Source: JTS-RE9 sp964649195
GTDB lineage: Bacteria > Planctomycetota > Phycisphaerae > Phycisphaerales > Phycisphaeraceae
Reading direction: 5' to 3'
Assembly: GCA_964649195.1 (NCBI GenBank)
Contig: CAZYPK010000025.1
Span: forward strand, 1-44,268
DNA length: 44,268 bases
Below are positions 38,016 through 44,268 of the stretch, piece after piece (position 1 is the first letter of the stretch; each line of letters starts with the position of its first letter). A program made the position numbers and the translations under genes. A model generated the notes under the pieces. That model made no database searches. It was not told the DNA's origin and saw nothing but the letters and a program-made list of their open reading frames with translations.

Positions 38016-39373
38016 TTCATTTTCAGGTATTGAAGGATGTCGTCGTAAATCCCCGCTTCGTTGGAGTAGAGCGCGTAGTTGCGGGCCGTGGCGAACCATT
38101 CTTTGGTCGAGGGTTTCACCGACTTCGCCGCGCGAAGCAGGTCCTTGGTGGTCAGCGGCTGCGGGGAGCCGGTCTTGAGCGCCTCGGTCAGTTTTGCTTC
38201 GATGGCGGTATCCACCACGGACTTCATGTCGGCACCGGAGAAGTCGCGCGCCTTGTCGGCGATGGCTTCGCAGTCGATGTTATCGACCGGCTTGTTCTTC
38301 AGGAGCACGCGCAGGATCGAAGCCCGCCCCGCAGCATCGGGAGGCGGGATGAACACGACGCGATCAAACCGGCCGGGTCTGCGGAAGGCCGGGTCGATGT
38401 GCCAGGGGGCGTTGGTGGCCGCGAGGATCAGCACGCCATCGTTGGTGCTCTTGACGCCATCGAGTTCGGAAAGGAACTGATTGATGAGTTGTCGTCCGGC
38501 GCTCTGCCTCATGTCGGTTCGGCTGGCGCCCAGGGCATCGACTTCGTCGAAGAAGAGAACGGTGGGCGACTGCTTGCGGGCGTTTTCGAAGAGTGCGTGG
38601 AGTTTTTGTTCGCTGCTGCCGATCCACATGTCGAGCACATCGTGGATGCCGATGGAGAGGAAGCGGGCGTTGACCTGGCCGGCGGTGGCGCGTGCGAGGT
38701 GGGTTTTGCCGCAGCCTGGGGGTCCGTACATGAGGATGCCGCCGCCGATGGCTTTGCCGTAGGCCTTGTAGATTTCGGGGCGTCGCATGGGTTCGATGAT
38801 CTTGATGCGAATCTGTTCCTTGACGCCTTCCATGCCGCCGACGTCGTCGAAATTGACGGAGGGTCTTTCCATTTCGACATTCATGCCGCCGCCGGTTTCG
38901 CCGGCCGGATTTCGCACCCGACCCATCTCATCGACATCATCCTCTTCGGGTTGCCACTGGGCGCTTTCGCTCTCGATGCCCAGCACCTCGGCGAGTCCTT
39001 CATCGGCGAGGGTGGCATCGAGCGCGATGGCGCGGCGATAGGCGGAGGCTGCGCCGGGGATGTCGCCGCGGCGCATGAGCAGCCGGGCGTGCAGCATGTG
39101 CGTGCCGGCGGCGGCATTGGGGCGTTCGAGCAGCTCTTCGACGATGACCAGCGCCGCCGCGTGCTTGCCAAGATGCTGGAAGGCGCGCGCCAGGCCCAGC
39201 TTCAGTTCCTCGCTTTGGGGCGCCAGCTCCAGGCCTGCGCGGTAAAGCGTTTCGGCTTCGGCGCCGAGGCCGCGCTTGAGGAGCAGATCGCCCACATGCC
39301 GACGCAGGGTGATGTTGTCAGGCGAAGCGGTCAGCGCATCACGCAGAAGATTGAGGTTGTCTGTCGGATCCAT
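38012..39373 (-). CDS. TPR-AAA+ ATPase (Cdc48/FtsH/katanin-like AAA), 453 aa
   Basis: Residues ~1-120 are TPR-like helices (ITLRRHVGDLLLKRGLGAEAETLYRAGLEL, GDIPGAASAYRRAIALD). A single AAA domain follows: VNFDDVGGMEGVKEQIRIKI, Walker A YGPPGCGKTHLARA (~215-222), pore loop MWIGSSEQ, Walker B VLFFDEVDAL, second region of homology ATNAPWHIDPAFRRPGRFDR with arginine fingers, and sensor-2 region FSGADMKSVVDTAI. All catalytic residues are present, so it is likely an active unfoldase or remodelling ATPase with a TPR adaptor. The ATG at 39373 (MDPTDNLNLL) was chosen. It is coupled by a four-base overlap to the TPR membrane protein, a likely partner. Confidence 0.85.
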   Translation of the reverse strand: MDPTDNLNLLRDALTASPDNITLRRHVGDLLLKRGLGAEAETLYRAGLELAPQSEELKLGLARAFQHLGKHAAALVIVEELLERPNAAAGTHMLHARLLMRRGDIPGAASAYRRAIALDATLADEGLAEVLGIESESAQWQPEEDDVDEMGRVRNPAGETGGGMNVEMERPSVNFDDVGGMEGVKEQIRIKIIEPMRRPEIYKAYGKAIGGGILMYGPPGCGKTHLARATAGQVNARFLSIGIHDVLDMWIGSSEQKLHALFENARKQSPTVLFFDEVDALGASRTDMRQSAGRQLINQFLSELDGVKSTNDGVLILAATNAPWHIDPAFRRPGRFDRVVFIPPPDAAGRASILRVLLKNKPVDNIDCEAIADKARDFSGADMKSVVDTAIEAKLTEALKTGSPQPLTTKDLLRAAKSVKPSTKEWFATARNYALYSNEAGIYDDILQYLKMK

Positions 39374-39597
39374 CGTGTGTCGTTCCCGGCGGCCAAAGGT
39401 TGGAGCGGACACTATATCGCGCGAGGCTCGGATGTTTCGAGATTGAACCGGGTGCATGACACATCTGTCCGTGCCACACGAGGCTGCGAGAGATGTCACG
39501 CACCCGGGCGGGGTTTGAACGAAACCCGGGCCGGTATCCTTTTCCGCTGTTTGCCCGTATGATCCTTGCGATTTTCATCCACGTTCCGGAGATGGCC

Positions 39598-40623
39598 ATG
39601 ATGCGATTTCTCGTGCGTTTGCTGCTGGTGTTGCTGGTGGTTGCCGCCTGCATCCTCACGTGGATTTACGGGATCAATCGAGAGCCGGCGAAACGGCCGG
39701 CGCTCTTCGAAGCGGCGGCACGCTTTCAGGTTCGGATGATTGAGAGCGGCGAACCGGGAGCAAGGCATCTGGCGCAAATGAATCAGATGATGCGCCGTAT
39801 TCGGCCATACAATCTTCACGGTCCCGTCGCCGTCGAGCAGGCCTTGCGTGACACCATGCTCGACACCTGGCCTCGTGATGAGAAAGGCGAGGTGACTCAA
39901 GAGGGCAGGCCGATCATGGAAGCCCGGATCGAATCGGTCATCGCGAACGTGACGATCGATTCCATTGGTGATTCGGGCATCGAACTGATCACCGTGAAGG
40001 TCCGCGATGCCAAGGCTGATCATGCGGTGGCGCTGGCGAATCGCCTGATGGAGAACTACATCACGAATGTCCGCCGAGAGATGGATGATACGCTGCTGCT
40101 CGAACACAGGTTTCACGAGGCGGAGATGACCCGGTACCACCGCCGATGCCGTGAATTGGAGGGGGCCTTGCTCAGGTTCAGGCTGGTCAACAAGGTTGAA
40201 GGCGTGGACATCGGCGATCCGATCGCGGTCTTCAGCGCTCTTGATGACGCGCCGCTGCGCAAGAACCTGGACGATGCCAGACGACGATTGGACCGGCTGC
40301 GCGAACTGACCAAGGGCATCACACCAGGCGATCAGTTGATATTGGAACAACTGCGGCTGGAAGAGGCTGTGGAATCCGCCGAGGCCGCACTGAAGCTGCA
40401 CGCGGAGAACAAGGAACATATCGCGGTGATCAATCGCAACTTCTTTCAACTCCGCAACGAGCATGACAAGATCGTGAACGAACTGGCCGCCGCCCGCGAG
40501 AACCACGCCTTTTGGAAGGAAAAACTCCACATCACCGATCAGGCCATGACCTTTGCCAACGGCCTGTTCGGACCGCGACTGGCGATCATCCAACGGGCCG
40601 TTGCCGCGATGGAGGCGGAGTGA
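39598..40623 (+). CDS. membrane protein with coiled coil, Wzz/chain-length-determinant-like, 341 aa
   Basis: MMRFLVRLLLVLLVVAACILTWIYG is an N-terminal membrane helix, followed by a periplasmic-looking alpha/beta domain (VIANVTIDSIGDSGIELITVKVRDAKADHAVALANRLMENYI) that closely resembles the first domain of polysaccharide co-polymerases (Wzz/GumC). A long coiled coil follows (residues ~165-310, RFHEAEMTRYHRRCRELEGALL ... LEEAVESAEAALKLHAEN). No C-terminal second membrane helix is apparent, which departs from true Wzz, and there is no kinase domain. The ATG at 39598 has GGAG seven bases upstream. It is alone on its strand between the AAA operon and moeB; no glycosyltransferase is nearby. Confidence 0.6.
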   Translation: MMRFLVRLLLVLLVVAACILTWIYGINREPAKRPALFEAAARFQVRMIESGEPGARHLAQMNQMMRRIRPYNLHGPVAVEQALRDTMLDTWPRDEKGEVTQEGRPIMEARIESVIANVTIDSIGDSGIELITVKVRDAKADHAVALANRLMENYITNVRREMDDTLLLEHRFHEAEMTRYHRRCRELEGALLRFRLVNKVEGVDIGDPIAVFSALDDAPLRKNLDDARRRLDRLRELTKGITPGDQLILEQLRLEEAVESAEAALKLHAENKEHIAVINRNFFQLRNEHDKIVNELAAARENHAFWKEKLHITDQAMTFANGLFGPRLAIIQRAVAAMEAE

Positions 40624-40639
40624 TCGGGGTGGACGCCGC

Positions 40640-40790
40640 CACTTCAACTCTGAGCTTCGCATAAGCTCAGCCCCGGCACCTGAGAACTTATTCCGGGTGG
40701 CTGGGGTTGAAGCTCTACGCCCTGGGTGGCTGGGGCTGAAGCTCTGCGCAAGCCCCGGCCAGACGCCCCTCAGCCTTCAGTTGCGCCACC
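40640..40790. repeat. direct GGTGGCTGGGG-TGAAGCTC repeats plus small palindrome
   Basis: GGGTGGCTGGGGTTGAAGCTC and GGGTGGCTGGGGCTGAAGCTC are near-identical direct repeats at about 40694-40750, preceded by GAGCTTCGCATAAGCTC. No gene is seen between 40624 and 40935. TACAAT at 40893-40898 may be the moeB -10 box. Confidence 0.5.
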
Positions 40791-40935
40791 TTGCTTCGTG
40801 CGTCTGGACCGGGGGGACGGGGCAGGAGGAAATATCATGTGCGTTTGCCCTGCCTTGCCGGTGAGGACGGCGATGTGCAGTGGTCCGTTGCCTACAATGT
40901 CGCCCGCTGTTCATCCTCGATTCGGAGTTCGATTC

Positions 40936-42147
40936 ATGCAACCACCCGCGTCAGCCGTTTCGTTTTCCAAGGAAGAGATACAGCGTTACTCCCGGCATCT
41001 GATATTGCCGGAGGTGGCGCTGGAGGGGCAGAAGAGGATCAAGGCGGCCAGTGTGCTTTGCATCGGCACGGGCGGGCTGGGGGCGCCGGTTTCGCTTTAT
41101 CTGGCGGCGGCGGGTGTGGGACGCATCGGGCTGGTCGATTTTGATGTCGTTGATTTTTCCAACCTGCAACGGCAGGTGCTTTTCTCCACCGCCGATGTCG
41201 GCAGAACGAAACTCGAAGCGGCCCGCGATCGGCTCAAGGGCATCAATCCCAACATTCAGATCGACCTGCACAGCGGCCACCTTTCTTCCGCCAACGCGCT
41301 GGAGATCATCAGGCCTTACGACATCATCATCGATGGCACGGATAATTTTCCCACGCGCTACTGCACGAATGATGCGTGCGTGATTCTGAACAAGCCCAAT
41401 GTGTATGGCTCGATCTTCCGCTTCGAGGGGCAGGCAACGGTGTTTGATCCGCGCCCCTCGGAAGTTGGAAAAGAGGGTCAGCGGCGTGGGCCTTGCTATC
41501 GCTGTCTTTATCCTGAGCCGCCGCCGCCGGGCATGGTGCCAAGCTGCGCCGAAGGCGGCGTGCTGGGCATCCTTCCGGGGATCATCGGCTGCATCCAGGC
41601 GACCGAGGCGCTCAAGCTGATTCTCGGCAAGGGCAGGCCGCTGACCAATCGACTCGTGCGATACAACGCGCTGGACATGCAGTTCAAGGAATACAAACTG
41701 CGCCGTGATCCGAGTTGCCCGGTGTGCGGTGAGAATCCGACGATCACGGAATTGATCGACTACCAGCAGTTCTGCGGCATGCGCGGCGAGGAATCGGACA
41801 CCATCATCCGCCCCTCGGAAGGCGAAGGCTCCGTGCCTGCGATCACCGTGCGGGAACTGAAGAAGAAACTCGACAGGCAGGAGAACTTTGTGCTCATCGA
41901 TGTGCGCGAACAGCACGAGCACGACATCTGCAACCTGCCGATGGCGAAGCTGATTCCGCTGGGCACGGTGGTTGCGAGGCTGAGCGAATTCGATCCGACG
42001 AAGACCTATCTGGTCCACTGCAAGATGGGCGGCCGCAGCGCGCAGGCGGTGGAGATCATGCGCAAGGCCGGGCTTGACGCGATCAACATCACCGGCGGCA
42101 TCACCGCCTGGGCGAAGGAAATCGACCGCTCGATGCCGGTGTATTGA
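40936..42147 (+). CDS. moeB: MoeB/ThiF-type adenylyltransferase with C-terminal rhodanese domain, 403 aa
   Basis: Activates the C-terminal Gly-Gly of a ubiquitin-like sulphur carrier (MoaD, ThiS or similar) by adenylation, and can pass sulphur to it. E1-like domain: EEIQRYSRHLILPEVALEGQ, VLCIGTGGLGAPVSLYLAAAG (nucleotide-binding GxGxxG), VDFDVVDFSNLQRQVLF, IIIDGTDNFPTRY. Zinc-site cysteines lie in CYRC and CPVC, and the catalytic Cys in PSCAEGG. The rhodanese domain (~290-403) has VLIDVREQHEH and active site HCKMGGRS. This fusion is the MoeBR/MOCS3-like form. The ATG at 40936 begins at the family N-terminus. The stop is followed at once by a REP-like hairpin. Confidence 0.92.
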   Translation: MQPPASAVSFSKEEIQRYSRHLILPEVALEGQKRIKAASVLCIGTGGLGAPVSLYLAAAGVGRIGLVDFDVVDFSNLQRQVLFSTADVGRTKLEAARDRLKGINPNIQIDLHSGHLSSANALEIIRPYDIIIDGTDNFPTRYCTNDACVILNKPNVYGSIFRFEGQATVFDPRPSEVGKEGQRRGPCYRCLYPEPPPPGMVPSCAEGGVLGILPGIIGCIQATEALKLILGKGRPLTNRLVRYNALDMQFKEYKLRRDPSCPVCGENPTITELIDYQQFCGMRGEESDTIIRPSEGEGSVPAITVRELKKKLDRQENFVLIDVREQHEHDICNLPMAKLIPLGTVVARLSEFDPTKTYLVHCKMGGRSAQAVEIMRKAGLDAINITGGITAWAKEIDRSMPVY

Positions 42148-42148
42148 G

Positions 42149-42169
42149 CCGCGACGTGACACGTCGCGG
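42149..42169. repeat. REP-like palindrome, type CCGCGACG-N5-CGTCGCGG
   Basis: An 8-bp stem (10 bp if the loop is ignored) right after the moeB stop. An identical 21-bp copy lies at 42355-42375. With no T-run it is not a standard terminator but could stabilise the mRNA end. Confidence 0.6.
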
Positions 42170-42354
42170 ACGTGAACGGCCTGAAGGAGTGTTGATCGCG
42201 CGGTGGATGAACAGCCTCCGTCGCGCGGCGGCGGTGGATGAGCGACAGGCGCGGTTGTCGTTCGGTTGCCAAGTGTGATACCTGTCGTGTTCGAATTCCG
42301 CGGTCGAAGGTGTGCTTTGACCACCCTTGAACCTGAGTTTGGGACAAGAGTGAG

Positions 42355-42375
42355 CCGCGACGTGACACGTCGCGG
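42355..42375. repeat. REP-like palindrome, second identical copy
   Basis: Same 21 bases as 42149-42169, again preceded by TGAG. Between the two copies (42170-42354) no gene is seen. Confidence 0.6.
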
Positions 42376-42497
42376 AGATGCACGGCAACCAAAGGATGGC
42401 CGGGCGAACCTTTGATGAGCGACAACGAACGCGAGGGGTGGACCGGTCGAGTCCGGGAGCGCCATGCGCCATTGACGCTCCTTCAGATTGTTCACCG

Positions 42498-42518
42498 CCG
42501 CGACTCGTTGAGTCGCGG
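42498..42518. repeat. REP-like palindrome, type CCGCGACTC-GTT-GAGTCGCGG
   Basis: Identical to the hairpin at 10024-10044 but followed by CTCTTATCC rather than a long T-run. It lies downstream of pyrF (minus strand) and belongs to the same family as the two copies at 42149 and 42355. Confidence 0.6.
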
Positions 42519-42593
42519 CTCTTATCCCGAGATCAGGTTTTCAGGACTCCGCAGGCTGACGCCGCGCGGCTCGGATGAACGTCTGCCCGATCA

Positions 42594-43652
42594 TCACGTC
42601 CCGATGCCGATCGCCGCGTTGACATCCTTCTTCATCGCGATCGTCGCCTTCTCGATGGCCTTGAGCCAGGGCACGGTGGCGTCCTTTTCGTAGGCGAAGA
42701 TCACCGATCGGCTGGCGGTGATGACCGCGCCGGCGCCGTCGCTTTTGAAGCAGGCCTTCACATCATCGGCCGATCCGCCCTGGGCGCCGAAACCGGGCAC
42801 GAGGAAAATCTGCCGCGGCATCAACTCGCGCAGCCGCTTCGCATCGGCCGCCTTCGTTGCACCGACGACGGCGCCCAGCGCGCTGTAGCCGCTCTTGCCG
42901 ACAAGCCCCGGCCCTGCGCCAAGCTCCGCGATGATCTTCGCCACAGCCTCGGCCACCGTGTCGCCGTTTTCCAGCTTCAAACTTTGAATCGCATCGCCGC
43001 TGGGGTTGCTCGTTCGCACCAGGGCGAAAAGTCCCTTCTGCTGCGAAGCGCAAATCTTCGTGAAGGGATCGATGCCGTCGGCGGCGAAGTAGGCGTTGAT
43101 GGTCAGGGCGTCGGCGCCGGCGTGGGGTTCCTCCTTGTTCATCAGCTCGCGCGGACCATCGCCGAGGCAGCCCGCGGCGTAATGTTCCGCTGAGATGCCG
43201 ATGTCGCCCCGCTTGCAGTCGCCGATGATGATCAGGCCGGCATCGCGGGCCTGTTGCACGAGTTCGTGATACACCTCGACACCGATGGTGCGGTACCGTT
43301 CGAAGCAGGCGGATTGAAGTTTGATGCAGGGAACCAGATCGGCCACGACATCGATCACGCTGCTGCAATAGTCGTGCAGCGCCAAGGCCCGGCGCTCGAA
43401 CTCGCTGGTGCCCTGGGCGGTGAGATCGTTCAGATCATCCGCGCCGCGAACCGACGCGGGCAGCTTTTCATAGACGGGATCGAGGCCGACACAGACGGGC
43501 GAACCTTTGTCGGCGCAGGCCTTGAGCAATCTGTCGGCGAAGTGTTCGATGGCGAGGCTCCTCTCTTTGGGTGCGGGCCGGCGGTCGTCCTGCGAGGCGG
43601 GGATTGTACGAAGATTGTCACGATTCGTGGCCGGCATCGAGAAGGTCGCCAT
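42594..43652 (-). CDS. pyrF: orotidine-5'-phosphate decarboxylase (PyrF, type 2), 352 aa
   Basis: Last step of de novo UMP synthesis: decarboxylation of OMP, cytoplasmic. ADKGSPVCVGLDPVYEKLP is the conserved first strand with Asp. DLVPCIKLQSACFERYRTIGVEVYHELV carries the substrate-contact Lys. LIIIGDCKRGDIGISAEHYAAG is the D-x-K-x-x-D active site. GADALTINAYFAADGIDPF, FALVRTSNPSG and IFLVPGFGAQGG follow, all typical of the mycobacterial-type (type 2) PyrF. The protein is longer than usual because of an N-terminal tail of ~35 residues. ATG 43652 (MATFSMPATNRD) was chosen; ATG 43637 is equally plausible. The gene stands alone and diverges from the partial gene at 43730. Confidence 0.92.
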   Translation of the reverse strand: MATFSMPATNRDNLRTIPASQDDRRPAPKERSLAIEHFADRLLKACADKGSPVCVGLDPVYEKLPASVRGADDLNDLTAQGTSEFERRALALHDYCSSVIDVVADLVPCIKLQSACFERYRTIGVEVYHELVQQARDAGLIIIGDCKRGDIGISAEHYAAGCLGDGPRELMNKEEPHAGADALTINAYFAADGIDPFTKICASQQKGLFALVRTSNPSGDAIQSLKLENGDTVAEAVAKIIAELGAGPGLVGKSGYSALGAVVGATKAADAKRLRELMPRQIFLVPGFGAQGGSADDVKACFKSDGAGAVITASRSVIFAYEKDATVPWLKAIEKATIAMKKDVNAAIGIGT

Positions 43653-43729
43653 CGATTCGATATGATGCAACGAATCGGCGTTCCCCATGCGGCCCTCGCG
43701 GCGGAGGAGCGTCACCACGGAGTCCAGTC

Positions 43730-44268
43730 ATGACGAACCAGGAAGGCGATGATCTGTCCGACATGCTCAGCCAGCTTGCCAGGGCGCAGCAGAATCAGGA
43801 GGCGGAGCTGAGCGAGCTGGTCGGCGCAGCCGCATCCCAATCCTCGGCAGGCGGATCGATCGAGGAACCCTCGGCGGAAGGTTCCGCGCCGGCCATCGGC
43901 AGCGGGACGGTGGAGGTGACGGGCGCGATCGATGATGATCCGCAAGCCGATGTCGCCGACGGGAGCGATGCGGAAGCTGATGCGCCGGTGATGGTGAACG
44001 AAGCGGTGGAAGCGCTTTACGCGGTGCAGCATGAGAATGACGAGGCGGATGCCGATCCGCTGGCGGCGCTGGCGATGGAAGCGGGGGGGATGTCGCCTGC
44101 GGAGGCGGTGATCGGGCAGGATGCGCCGGCGGCGGTTGCGGATGAGGTGGCGGCACCTGCCTTGGATCCGGAGCGGGAGGCGCCGGCGCCGCGCCGCTCA
44201 AGCCGGCCGGCGGCGGCGCCATCGCGCGGCGGTCGCAGCGTCAAGCCCGCGAGGCCCGCAACAAGTTT
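43730..44268 (+). CDS. acidic Ala-rich low-complexity protein, partial (cut at right edge)
   Basis: An open frame from the ATG at 43730 (GGAG about seven bases upstream) to the window end, at least 179 residues. It begins MTNQEGDDLSDMLSQLARAQQ, followed by strongly acidic Ala/Gly/Asp/Glu-rich sequence (AIDDDPQADVADGSDAEAD, VNEAVEALYAVQHENDEAD), then a Pro/Arg-rich segment (APAPRRSSRPAAAPSRGGR). No domain is recognised in the visible part; a folded or membrane domain may lie beyond the edge. It is divergent from pyrF with a gap of 77 bases, so the promoters probably overlap. Confidence 0.65.
   Translation, partial: MTNQEGDDLSDMLSQLARAQQNQEAELSELVGAAASQSSAGGSIEEPSAEGSAPAIGSGTVEVTGAIDDDPQADVADGSDAEADAPVMVNEAVEALYAVQHENDEADADPLAALAMEAGGMSPAEAVIGQDAPAAVADEVAAPALDPEREAPAPRRSSRPAAAPSRGGRSVKPARPATS

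Noticed and set aside
38030..39562. 510-residue plus-strand frame opposite the AAA gene
   Set aside because: Gly/Val/Asp-rich shadow of the AAA ATPase, whose Walker and arginine-finger motifs are on the minus strand.

Overview
The window looks like a chromosomal segment of a GC-rich planctomycete, most likely a Phycisphaerae-type lineage. It has a classic PEP-CTERM sorting tag (VPEPTSAALLLMGAG plus an Arg-rich tail), HAF-type and beta-helical secreted repeat proteins, many weak ribosome-binding sites, and an unusual load of short repeats and fold-back sequences between and inside genes. The lineage call is inferred from protein flavour; there is no rRNA gene to confirm it.

Layout. (1) 1-9.9 kb: two parallel cassettes on the minus strand. 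Each has a secreted repeat protein with an almost identical signal-peptide start (1-750, apparently frameshifted; 6710-8983, intact PEP-CTERM protein) and a small HTH-only LuxR/GerE-type regulator (2967-3260; 9399-9656). Both regulators lie behind the same promoter and the same ~200-nt leader, which folds into conserved hairpins, one with a compensatory base-pair change. Between them are three unknown genes, a LysM protein and an FAD oxidoreductase. (2) 10-18.3 kb: housekeeping genes: a hemD-hemE reading frame, a DUF3553 protein, two small unknown genes, ligA, an ArgA-like acetyltransferase and a lipoprotein. hemE and ligA carry in-frame fold-back repeat insertions. (3) 18.3-36.4 kb: a lower-GC, accessory-looking region. 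It opens with a fold-back element and a ~209-bp element with 17-bp terminal inverted repeats. Then come a fused branched-chain-amino-acid-type ABC ATPase, its substrate-binding protein, and a tightly spaced chain of signalling-like genes (GHKL/histidine-kinase-like ATPase, unknown or receiver-like proteins, a receiver plus AAA+ protein without a GAFTGA loop, a large protein with a C-terminal two-TM segment, a small two-TM protein). The permeases livM and livH converge on this chain from the other strand. They are followed by a membrane-anchored 900-aa P-loop protein, yaeQ and an unknown gene, ending at a half tRNA-Gly that looks like an integration scar. (4) 36.7-44.3 kb: a coupled TPR-membrane/TPR-AAA pair, a Wzz-like membrane protein, moeB with a rhodanese domain, pyrF, and a partial acidic Ala-rich protein running off the right edge.

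How they work together. The ABC ATPases, binding protein and permeases supply a complete importer, and the stop of the binding-protein gene overlaps the start of the kinase-like gene. A transporter-linked signalling or conflict module is therefore a reasonable hypothesis, but it is inference. The two HTH regulators may control the neighbouring secreted repeat proteins, with the conserved leader gating their own expression. All functions rest on motif reading by eye; no database search was run.
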